A DNA stretch of 64,000 nt from Tetracladium setigerum (taxonomy: Eukaryota > Ascomycota > Leotiomycetes > Helotiales). The stretch covers positions 2,170,001-2,234,000 of the forward strand of contig PZJY01000012.1 in assembly GCA_031472005.1 (NCBI GenBank), written 5' to 3'. This document shows, in pieces, positions 54,790 through 64,000 of the stretch (its first letter is position 1; the number at the start of each line of letters is the position of its first letter). A program made the translations under genes and the position numbers. The notes under the pieces were generated by a model, which was not told the DNA's origin, ran no database searches, and saw only the letters and a list, made by a program, of their open reading frames with translations.

Positions 54790-57336
54790 ATGTCCTCAAC
54801 ATTCCGGTCTCAATGGCCTCAAACTGGCCCTATCATTAGCGATTCTTATACACCGGAGTTCTTTGATGCAAGCACTGCTGGAGATCGAGACAAACTTGAT
54901 GCCCTAGTCGCATCCGGCTCCGTGACGACGATTCACGATAGTCTGCAAGATCAACTTGAAGAACTCGTCGAGGGGCGTTCACCTCACTTGAGGCTTCATG
55001 GGGAAGCTTTGCATCAACTGGTGCTTGCACACCTAGGTGGAATTCCAGCTGACCTTTACGGCGTCTACGTTTTCTTCCCATGGCGTAAAGAGCTCTTGCA
55101 CATTCTTCCCAAAGAGGAGTTCATCGAAGTGCGAACCAGTCGCAATCGCTACAGGATCACGCCGTCAGAGCAGACTCGTCTGAGCTCAATGCGAGTCGGC
55201 ATTGTGGGTCTCTCTGTAGGCTCTGCTACCGCCCTGACTCTTGCATTGGAGGGCGTTGGCGGGGAACTGCGGATCGCGGATTTTGATGTCCTATCGTTGT
55301 CCAATTCCAACAGACTTCGTTCGCCCATCAGTAATATAGGGGTCAACAAAGCCGTTCTTTGCGCCCGAGAAATGTTTGAGATCAATCCCTATTTGAAGGT
55401 CACAGTATTTCCCATAGGATTGCAAGAAGCGAATCTAGAAGCCTTCCTCTCTGATGACGGGAAGCTGGATCTGCTTGTTGAAGAGTGCGACGACCTACCC
55501 ATGAAACTGTTGTCGCGTGAGCGGGCACGCCAGCATGGGATTCCCGTGATCATGGAGACAAGTGATAAGGGCATGCTCGATGTTGAACGTTTTGACCAAG
55601 ATTCGAAAAGACCGCTCTTCCACGGCCTCATGGGCGATATGGATTCCAGAAGACTCCGAGCTTTGGGTCCGAAAGATAGGATGCAGTATCAACTGAGAAT
55701 AGTTGGGACCAGAGATTCGGTGTCGCCGAGGCTTCTGGCGGGTTTATTCGAGATGGGCAGGACGACCAAATCTTGGCCTCAACTGGCAAGTGCAATCAGC
55801 CTGGTACGTACGTCTAATTCCGCTGAAATCTATGCTAGGAGTCGAGAGTATCTGGTGCTTTGACACCCAACTTCCAGTGTGCTTGACAATGTGCTTCAAA
55901 GTCCCTGCACACACATCGCTGATATGACTGCAGGGTGCTGGTATTGCGGCTGACACTGCTCGGCGCCTGCTGCTCGGCGAAGCGATACCTAGCGGACGTT
56001 TTTATGTTGATCTCACAAAACTTGTGTCGGCAGAATCGTCGGCTGTTTTGCCCGATTGGAAGATATTAGAGTCCAGCGAGAGTATGTGTATCCCGAGCCA
56101 TCCCTCTTCGTACTTTTTCTGAAGTCAAGGAAAATTGTCTTTCAATCCGTTATCTCTATTTTGTTTCTGAGAGTAAAAAATATTGACGTAGATGCTCCAG
56201 TAGTCAGTCAATCGGCCACTACTTCTCCCGTCGTAATTCCTCCTGTTCCCCAGGGAGGACTTAAAGGGCCTTTACGACGTAACGAAGCAGAATACCTCGT
56301 CGCTCACGGCTGCCTCGCACCATCAGGAGGTAACAGCCAAGCATGGCATTTCACCCTTCGCGAAGGCCGCTTTGACTGCAGTATTCCCTCTACATACAAC
56401 TGGACTCACTTGGACTTTGAAGGTCGCTCACTTTACGTCGCTATGGGAGCAGCAGTCCAGAATATTGTCCTCGCTGCCCGGTCTATTGGCCTCCAATCTG
56501 AGGTTTTACCTGCTATGAGAACGGGTTCGAGAGAAGTGTGCAGCATCACCTTCAAGCGAGTGGCTCCTGTGCAAGAGAGGCTATTCGCGGCAATACCGAA
56601 GCGCATCACGAACCGTCAACAAGGCAATCCTGAAATGCCTTTGGCAGATGCAAAGATACAGGCACTTGTGGATACAGCTTCGCGCTGGGGTGCAAAACTG
56701 AGTATTGTTACGAATGACGACGAAAAGCGCAAGGTAGCTAATGTCATTGGAACTGTCGATCGAATCAGATTCCTGCACCCTGGCCTTCATGAAGACATGA
56801 GCAACGAATTAAAGTGGACACGCGAGGATGCCCAAAAGACATGTACTGGCATTGGCATCGATACCCTTGGCCTGGATATCCCTGATCGTATTAGTGCATA
56901 TCTCTTGACCTACTGGCCTGTCATGCAAGTATTACGCGATCTCAACCTTGGAGAGGACTTGAAGCGGGCGGGCAGTCAGTTCAAATGCAATGCATTTGCG
57001 TTGTTGACTATGCCAGAGAAAGGCTTACATTCCTATCTGCAAGGTGGACGTGCGATGGAAGAGGTGTGGCTTGAGGCTGCATTGCAGAATATAGGGTTCT
57101 GTCCTTCCAGTAGTAGTGTTTTCATGTTTGCACGACTGGAACAGGGTGGTGATGCGATTTATTCTGAGGAGGAGAAACAGGCTTTGCGAGCTGCCAGACG
57201 GGACTTTCTCGATATATTCCCTGGGGCGGATAAGGAGTGTGAGATTCTCCTATTTCGTCTCACTGAAGCAGCAGCTCCTGAGTCGAGGTCGTTAAGACGC
57301 CCAGTACCGCAGGTGCTAACATTGCATGATGAATAA
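54790..57336 (+). CDS. ThiF/E1-like plus nitroreductase fusion (Rv1355c-like)
   Basis: Three exons (54790-55803, 55934-56081, 56192-57336) give 768 aa. Residues ~30-130 are a leader domain (HLRLHGEALHQLVLAHLGG, VYVFFPWRKELLHILPKEEF). Residues ~135-390 are a ThiF/E1-type adenylating fold: RVGIVGLSVGSATALTLALE (nucleotide-binding glycine motif), LRIADFDVLSLSNSNRL, NPYLKVTVFP and LDLLVEECDDLPMKLL. Residues ~440-750 are a nitroreductase-type flavin domain: HGCLAPSGGNSQAWHFTL, DRIRFLHPGLHEDMSNELKW and a late GFCPSSSSVFMF. This order is that of the Rv1355c family of actinobacteria and other bacteria, where its reaction is not established. A eukaryotic copy with three in-frame exons suggests an ancient bacterial acquisition. 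The catalytic Cys of E1 enzymes is not evident. Confidence 0.78.
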
Positions 57337-57517
57337 GTGAGCTGAGAAAGGGAGCACAGATTGTTATACTAGTCCACTTACCTTCTCAGAGTTCCCATAG
57401 ATGGTGAGAGACTCAACATGAAAAATTTTCGCGCTCTCAGGACACCAAAAATGGGGAAGAATGATCTCTATCAACTCACTCTATATATTTATATGTCTAT
57501 CTCCATTAAAATCACAA

Positions 57518-58346
57518 TTACAAACGCGACTTCTCCACAGTTGCATCTTCCCAAAGATCCCACTCCATGGCTACCAATTCCACCTTCCAAACTCTTCCCT
57601 CTGTATCCTTCTCATTCACATACCTCTTCTTCCCCTGCAGTCGTTTCCAGCCAATGCTCTCATACCAATCCGCCAGTGAAAACTATCACCATCAATCAGT
57701 ACTAAAATCCCAAACTTAAAGATTTCCAAATGGAACAAACGCACATTCGGTCTTCCATCCCCAAACTTCTCAAAACGCTCAAGAGCCTCCTCACTTTCCC
57801 TGACCGGCACCTCAGCCACCACATACCGCGCAAAGTACCTCCCAACGCTCCTCATTGTCTCGAACACTTGACGAGCAAACTCCAACCCTCGAAGTGCGGG
57901 GGATATGTAGAGGCTCGTAGCACCAATTCGCCCACTAACAGGGTCAAGAGTGAAGTGGGGTGTAAAATCCATTGATACATGGCCGATGGGCATGAAAGCT
58001 TCGTGTCTTTCCCGTCCAAATGGGGAGGTGATTGATGCTGAATCTAATAAGACGTCTGACTCTTGGGGAAATTTGAGCATGTGGTTGCTTATGAGAGAGT
58101 TGTATGATGGATGTGTAGGCTTGAGTACCTAGTTATTTGTATGTAAGAGGGTTCGCTGTGGAGAGAGTGGAAGAGGGAACGGACGAGCCAGAGAAGGACT
58201 TTCTCGCCTGCAAGATGCTGAGTTCGCCAATTATTAACATTTTCTTCCCCCCAACCACAGGCTATACGTTGTAGTCGAAGTCGTTCGACGTGTGATTCGC
58301 ATGTTGGATCCCATGGTATTACTGAAATGAAGTTTTTAAGCGACAT
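57518..58346 (-). CDS. GNAT-family N-acetyltransferase-like protein
   Basis: Best model: exons 58346-58185, 58128-57745 and 57682-57518, 236 aa. Exon 1: FISVIPWDPTCESHVERLRL and QRIACGW. Exon 2: FMPIGHVSMDF, IGATSLYISPALRGLEFARQ and VFETMRSVGRYF. Exon 3: LADWYESIGWKRLQGKKRYV and WDLWEDA. These correspond to the substrate, acetyl-CoA and final-strand segments of GNAT folds (WYE..GW is the usual C-terminal signature). Donors (GTCCGT, GTGCGT) are less standard, so exon edges are tentative. Substrate unknown. Confidence 0.65.
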
Positions 58347-58919
58347 TTCCGGAATTGAAAGTCAGGAGGCTTCTCTACAGAAAAGAGGAAGAACGACCAA
58401 ACAGTTGTTTTCAGGTTATTTGAAATCCAATTCGTGGCATCGCAAGTGAATATTGGATCCAACCACGTCGCAATTTAAGCGATAGCTCTGATTGGTGCTT
58501 AATACGAGATAATCCGATCGCTCCTCCGCCAGCAAGTCAGCTGAGTGAGCTAGCAGCGCCGAGTTCTCTGTGGTTACAAATTAATTCGTCAAGTCAGCCA
58601 TTCAAAGTTTGACAGTGATTCCAGTGATGGTGGAAGATTTCTGCCATAGTTCGCGAAGACCTGGTGTGTAACCCGGTAGAAAACAGGGGCCAAAGCCCGT
58701 AAGGAGCTTTGGGGGTTTCGCAAAATGACAAGGTATTGGCGAGGATGACGGCGAGCAATTGGCCCAGTCAGATTCCCGATGGCTGATCATTATTTTCTCA
58801 AATTCTGATTATTTCGTTCTCTTTTTATCTCATCAAAGTCCCCAAATACCTTGTACTAGAATGTCTTTTTCCAAATCTCTGGCTCAAGAAATCCTAGAGT
58901 AGGAACGGATAAAGACGCT
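58347..58919. other. Intergenic between tandem minus-strand genes
   Basis: About 570 bp with the promoter of the GNAT gene and the 3' side of the transporter gene. No feature was recognised. Confidence 0.4.
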
Positions 58920-60787
58920 TTACAGATAATATCTGAAGGATCTGTTCTCAAAGTCCGTCTCATCCACATCCACAGAAGGCTCAAATCCTTCTCCTTCGAC
59001 CAACCCCTCCTTGACGGCTTTGCTTTCGGGGTCAATGACAACTCCCTGCTCACGATCTCTTTTCTTGTTCTCCCAATCCATATACTGTCGCAAACACATC
59101 ATAATGACACTGCCCGCACACAAGCAGCCAATGCATGAGTTAATACCAGTCTTGTACTTTGGTGCCTCCTTTGCATAGAACAAATTCGGACCGATAATGT
59201 TGCCCACGCAATACCCCAAGAGTAACATAGCAGAAACAACAGTCTTTTTAGTAAAGCCTGCAACATCTGTGGCGATGAGCGAAAGTGAGAGCGGGAAGCC
59301 ACAAGCGAAAGCGGCAGACATGGAGACTCCTCCAAGACGTCCTTGAGTATTGGATTCTGGGAGGAAACCAAATAGGCAGAATGCCATGACAGAAATGAGT
59401 TGCAGGATGGTGATGATGATGCAACGGGATTTCCGAATTTTGTGAGCAAGAAAGGCGGATACGAGCGTCATACCAAATTGGAAGGCGCCCTGGGGCATTC
59501 CGTACAATATTGCGTGGAATGGATCTTTGACGATACCGTTGATGATGAGAGATGTAAACTACCTTTTGTTAGCCTGATTTTCAGTATATACCACTGCTTT
59601 CCGAAGGATTGCATGAAAGAAGCCTGAACCTACGTTGGTCACTCCTCCATTGGCTACTTGTGTCACAACGGTGTACGCAAATAACATCCAGGATTTTGGA
59701 TCCTTGAATGCCTCAATGACTTGAGACAACTTGTATTCGCGTGTTTGGAAAGAATGGTGCATCTTTTGCGGTCGAACGTAGGCCAGACGTTGTTGGCGCG
59801 GATTGAGCCAGCGGGCTTTGAGTGCATTGTCGGGAAGAAAGAAGGCAAGTACTAGACCCCAGAATAGAGTGATAAGTCCAAAAATAATAAAGAGCCACTG
59901 CAGATTATAAGTAAATATATATATATATATTTAAAATTAAACGGACGACTTCTTACTCTCCATGCCGCAATAGGGGTGTCAATGTGCCCGATCGCATACG
60001 CAAGAATGCTGCCACAGATTCCAGCAATTCCATTTCCTGCAAACCAGAGACCATGTCGAAGAGCGTGCTCGCTGGGTTTATCTGAAGTTTCCGTTAGTAA
60101 CTATCAACATTCTGGGCAGCCCAATAGAGGTGGGGGCTTACACCAAACACTTGTGATGAGCGAGAATCCCGGACTAATCACGGCTTCAAAAGCACCGAGC
60201 AAGATTCTAGCAACCATAATCCCAGCGAAGCTGCTTGTTGCGCCATGGGAACCAAGGATGAAAGCCCATAAAATACTGAATCTGATTAGCTGCGAAGATG
60301 AAGAAAAAGGGATAATCCCAACTCACATCGCGCCCGCAACAACCTTTCCTAGTGGAAGCTTTACCAGAAGGACCGAAACTATGGGAGAAGCGACCAGATA
60401 TCCAAAGTAGAAGGATGAAGATACCAAGGAGTACCGTTGACCAACGAGGTTCTAGGTCAGTCAGTAATCGATGGAGGTTCGTTGGAATTTCTTTTTGAAA
60501 CTTACAGTATCTCGCCGAATACCGAGAATCGAAGCGTATCCTAAAGTACCCTTGTCCAAAAATTGCAACATATAAGTGATGAATAAAAATGGGAGAAGGC
60601 TACAACAGATTAGCCCAATCTTACAATATCTCTAGGGCGAAGCTTACTTCATATCAATCTTCTGTAAAATCGACTTGTCTTCTTCCATTGACATTGGGAC
60701 TTCATTGCTTTCGGTCAAGCTTTCGGATTTGCTCTCTAGGTCGTGATGACCCAGCTTTTCGGCGTGCGACTCAGTCGAAGATGACAT
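58920..60787 (-). CDS. Dal5-like MFS anion/carboxylate transporter
   Basis: Seven exons (60787-60648, 60599-60506, 60451-60327, 60275-60142, 60081-59957, 59897-59634, 59558-58920) keep frame for 506 aa with about twelve hydrophobic segments. Landmarks: PFLFITYMLQFLDKGTLGYA (helix 1, typical of the allantoate/vitamin symporter family), SLVSSSFYFGYLVASPIVSV, VARILLGAFEAVISPGFSLI, LRHGLWFAGNGIAGICGSIL, and helix-8 to 12 segments YGMPQGAFQFGMTLVSAFLA and AMLLLGYCVGNIIGPNLFYA. Dal5 relatives take up ureidosuccinate, allantoate, nicotinate, pantothenate, dipeptides and other carboxylates across the plasma membrane with protons. It is divergent from an M20 amidohydrolase, suggesting uptake plus hydrolysis of an N-acyl or peptide substrate. 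Confidence 0.87.
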
Positions 60788-61275
60788 CTTGGTGTAGTTA
60801 CAGTTGATGACTGGATAAAAGATGTTTGAGAAACAGCTCCTAATTTCAAGGCGAGGCTGGTCATGATGCCATGATGAACCATTTATATATGTTGTTGTTC
60901 TTCAAGCTGGTATCTCGATCACCCAGCGCCAAGAAGATTACGGAAGTCCAAAAGATTAGAATTTCAGGCCAAAACTCACAAAAGCCATTCAATCAAGGTC
61001 GTCTTATCTTTCATTCCTGGTCTCTGGGAAATAACAGTGATAGATGCCTGCATGAATGGGCCCGCCACAAGTTGGTGGTTGTACAGTAAAGGCTGTGGGG
61101 ATCCCATCCCATCTTCGCTATCACGGCCGGGCCGGCCGATTCACTATCTGATTAACTGGGACAGACGGTCCTACCGTCACTTGAGTCAGTCATGCTCAAG
61201 AGTGAATTGCCCTGAAAAGTTTTGAATTCGTGAACCTTTCCTTCATCATTCTTTCATATCCAAAGTTCACGAAAT
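60788..61275. promoter_or_regulatory. Divergent promoter of Dal5-like carrier and M20 amidohydrolase
   Basis: A 488-bp region. It contains CACGGCCGGGCCGGCCGATT (61121-61140), a CGG/CCG-rich palindrome of the type bound by Zn2Cys6 activators (GGCCGGCC core), and GATAA-like sites (TGATTAACTG). A partial transcription-factor gene lies next door. Confidence 0.5.
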
Positions 61276-62740
61276 ATGCCTGCAATCACGTTCGAAACCA
61301 ATCAATCCTCGAGTGTAATGAGAGAGGTCGTGGCCACAGCGATTGATCAAGCACACGATGAACTCCGACATATAAACTTACAAGTAAGTAAGAATTCATT
61401 TAAGCTGCTAAGAAAATATCAGTCTGACATGCCATAGATCTGGGAGAATCCGGAGGTGATGTTTGAAGAAGTGAAGGCCTGCGCTCTTATTTCAGACTGG
61501 CTTGAAGCTCGCGGCTGGGTTCTGAAGCGCGGGGCATATGGACTTGAAACAGCCTTTGAGGCAAGGTTTTCAGTTCTTCCTGGTGGAAGAACAGTGTGCT
61601 ATAATGCGGAATATGGTATGTCTTCGTGACGAGTACTACACGCTGGTCATTTGTTCACCAACTCTCTAGACGCTCTCCCAGGAATTGGCCACGGATGTGG
61701 ACACAATCTGATTGCAACCTCAACCTTGGCTTCAGCCGTCGGAGTCACCGCTGCCATGTCAAAGTTTCAGATACCAGGAACCATAATTGTGATGGGCACG
61801 CCTGCCGAGGAGACTGGAGGTGGCAAGTGGATCATGGCAAATAACGGAGCATGGAAAGATACAGATGTGTGTTTAATGACGCATGCGATGCCAAGTCATT
61901 CTACACCATTGGCACAGATGAGAGTAAGTTTCATGCGTAGGAAAACAGGGATTTTGTGTGAGAAGAAATACTGACATTTTCTCTAGGCATCATGGAAGTT
62001 TCGAGCGGAATTCCACGGTCAGTCTACCCACGCTGCCGGATCGCCATATGCAGGTAGAAACGCCTGTGATGCGATAGTTTCTGCGTATAATGGACTCGCT
62101 ATGCTCCGACAACATCTTCAAAAGAGCGAAAGCATCCAGTCTGTCATATTGAGTGCTGGGAAGGCTCCCAACGTCATCCCGAATTTTGCAGAGGGATCAT
62201 ACTCAATTCGAGCCAGGAACACTAAAGACTTGGAGGCGCTGAGAAAGAGGGTGGAGCCTGTCTTTGAGGGATCTGCAGCAGTGGCAGGTTGTACTGTCGA
62301 GATGAAGTGGAATGCGATTTACGAAGACGTGGTTTCGAATTACAAGCTAGCGGATAGATATCGTGACTATATGGTGAATGATCTCGGGATTGACATGCTT
62401 CCGTTAAAAGAAGCAGCCGTAGAATTTCAAGTCGAAGGCAGTTCGTAAGTATTTCATCCCGATAAAAGTCCATGACACATGCTGAAAGCCGTTTAGCGAC
62501 TTCGGAAACTGCACATATATCGCACCTGGGATTCAAACCCTATTCAATATCAATGCCTCAGGGACAGTACACACTACGGACTTTAGAGATGCAGCAGGGA
62601 AAATGTTTGCGCATGATGAGGCGCTTAGAGCTGGCAAAGCGAATGCCTGGCTGGGCATTGATGTTTTAACAGATGACAAATTCTTTACCGAGGTTCGAAA
62701 AGAGTTCGAGGGTACAATGAAGGAAGCTGGACGGTTGTAA
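61276..62740 (+). CDS. M20-family amidohydrolase (PM20D2-like dipeptidase)
   Basis: Five exons (61276-61383, 61438-61615, 61670-61923, 61987-62444, 62497-62740) give 413 aa. Motifs: IWENPEVMFEEVKACALISD (helical start with the HxNPE-like element, here W-NPE), LPGIGHGCGHNLIATSTLAS (metal-binding His and Cys), MGTPAEETGGGKWIM (general-base Glu and metal Glu), THAMPSHSTP, the dimerisation-domain motif FHGQSTHAAGSPYAGRNACD, and the C-terminal DFGNCTYIAPGIQTLFNI. This subgroup hydrolyses N-acyl amino acids or dipeptides such as Xaa-Arg. It appears intact. The divergent transporter points to catabolic use of an imported amide. Confidence 0.87.
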
Positions 62741-62889
62741 TTTTGAGTGAAGAATTGTAGGAATACAGTACGTCCCAAGATGAGATCACATTGCTTACTT
62801 GCCGAGATTTGAGAATAGAATGTTCTGATCCGAATCTATCGTGCAAACTCTTTCTTACATCTTGACGGTTTTGAAGCCACAGTAGTTCA

Positions 62890-64000
62890 TTATGGTGTCA
62901 TGAATATTCCTTCGGGGTATTCATATGAGAAGCCTTCCAATAGCGGAAATTGATCCCAGATCTATTAATGTTAGAAATGAGTGTTCCAAAAGTCCTAAAG
63001 AAGCCTTACTATATTGCCCATCGCCTCATCCTCATTTCCAAACTGAACCCGTTCTGGCTCTGTGACTTGGTTGATTCGTGACGATGGAGAATTAAGTGAA
63101 ATTTGCGACAAGTATTCCGTCTTTTCCCTTAAACTCTCAGCGTGATCTAGGACCCCAGCTGAGGTAAGCATTTGCGTAACCTGTCGAAAGATATCAACGA
63201 TGGAGTCAACCGCTATATCTCGGTGGATCATGAGCGCTGATTTGTACAAAAAGTTAATAGCAAGATAGAGGCCATTGCTATTGTAACCCTATATAATATT
63301 GTTAGCCGTGCGGATTGACAGGGATCTCACTCACAATTGCAAATCGAAGGTTCCGTTGGTAGTTTTTTGACTCGACGCCTGTCTTCAAGACAGTGATTGC
63401 TGCCTCAATAGCTGCTTGGACGAAAGGGTAATGACTCGGATGAAGCCCTGAGTTTAGTGGGGCATTATGGATCGCGAGGCCATTTATATACCTGCGAGAG
63501 CTGTTAGCTATATAATACACTTGTTTTCCTTCACTCACATAACCATTCCTGCACATGGGATTATCATTCTGTTCCGATCTTGCACCTTCGAGTAGGTTTG
63601 GTTAAGAGGTTCTATCCCAGAGTTCGTTCTTTCATACCACGAGTCGACTTTGGTGCTTAGCAAGCGTAATGCGGTTGCAGCTTCTTCTGATAAAGGACTT
63701 GAACACGAAACATTAAAACGGAAAGACTTAACTTCCTCTGAGAATGATGTGAGAAGCATTTTCGACTTTGGAAAGAGGACGTTGACATACCAGCCATCAC
63801 AAAGAGTTCAATGTACGCCTTGATCCTGTAGTCGCATTTACGAGCGTGAGGAGAAGCGCACAGAAATGCCCCAGCTTTGTATATCTCTCATGATTGCTGA
63901 TGAGGGCAGGACCAGCCATGTTCATTCTAACAACTAAGCTTAGTAAATGTTTTGTTGTGATTAGAAGGCAACAAACACAAGATCGAAGCAGCAACATATC
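62890..64000 (-). CDS. C-terminal part of a fungal transcription-factor-like protein (runs off the window)
   Basis: Spliced pieces on the minus strand, from the window edge inward: AGAFLCASPHARKCDYRIKA-YIELFVMA, then EEVKSFRFN...LRLLSTKVDSWYERT (to about 63535), then YINGLAIHNAPLNSGLHPSH (63300-63490), then GLYLAINFLYKSALMIHRDI (63010-63290) and a final exon IWDQFPLLEGFSYEYPEG (62961-62890). The helical composition and segment order resemble the middle and C-terminal regulatory region of fungal Zn2Cys6 transcription factors. The DNA-binding N-terminus would be beyond 64000 and is not seen. Its closeness to the carrier/amidohydrolase pair suggests a local regulator. Confidence 0.5.

Noticed and set aside
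1..64000. tRNA or rRNA genes
   Set aside because: No cloverleaf with a recognisable T-loop (GTTCRANNC) plus matching A-box was found by eye on either strand. A covariance-model scan would be needed to exclude them.

Overview
The window looks like nuclear DNA of a filamentous ascomycete (Pezizomycotina). Nearly every gene is split by short introns of about 45-90 bp with GTAAGT/GTATGT donors and GCTAAC/GCTAAT-type branch sites. Many proteins belong to families typical of these fungi: a Dal5-like MFS carrier, an A-T-R adenylate-forming reductase, a DUF7025-type AAA ATPase, a DUF7708-type STAND-like protein, a Pth11/rhodopsin-domain protein and a Tad-like non-LTR retroelement. Leotiomycetes is my best guess, but that is an impression and was not tested. 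All identifications come from reading motifs and splice sites by eye; no database search was run.

Layout. Positions 0-22.4 kb are mostly housekeeping: a small coiled-coil protein, the ribosomal-protein chaperone Acl4, a tiny secreted cysteine peptide precursor, a wax-synthase-like acyltransferase, a BTB protein, a lineage-specific protein with a duplicated domain, a DCR2-like phosphatase, a Trm61-like tRNA methyltransferase, a monoglyceride-lipase-like hydrolase, mitochondrial ClpP, a mitochondrial-type conserved protein and an SDR oxidoreductase. Positions 22.5-27.7 kb hold the core of a mycosporine (UV-protectant) pathway: ATP-grasp ligase, COMT-like O-methyltransferase and a sedoheptulose-7-phosphate cyclase of the demethyl-4-deoxygadusol synthase type. 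Positions 27.9-34.0 kb hold a divergent pair, an AAA ATPase and a STAND-like protein. Positions 34.4-39.1 kb hold a second divergent pair, a GT8 glycosyltransferase and an A-T-R carboxylate reductase. Together these enzymes would fit, on paper, a route to an amino-alcohol mycosporine and its glucoside. That extension is inference.

Positions 39.3-54 kb are accessory: a membrane protein, a GPI-type cysteine-rich wall protein, a degenerate 14-bp repeat tract, a decayed non-LTR retrotransposon, a hypothetical protein, a direct duplication and remnants of a transporter, a rhodopsin-domain protein and a kinase-like protein. Positions 54.8-57.3 kb carry a ThiF/E1-like plus nitroreductase fusion resembling the actinobacterial Rv1355c family, a candidate horizontal transfer. 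The right end holds a GNAT, a Dal5-like carrier divergent from an M20 amidohydrolase, and the C-terminal part of a fungal transcription factor that runs off the window.

Several accessory genes (ATP-grasp, GT8, STAND-like, rhodopsin-domain) share one type of defect: an apparent single-base loss between two well-conserved frames. This is either real decay or base-calling error, and it decides whether the mycosporine cluster works.
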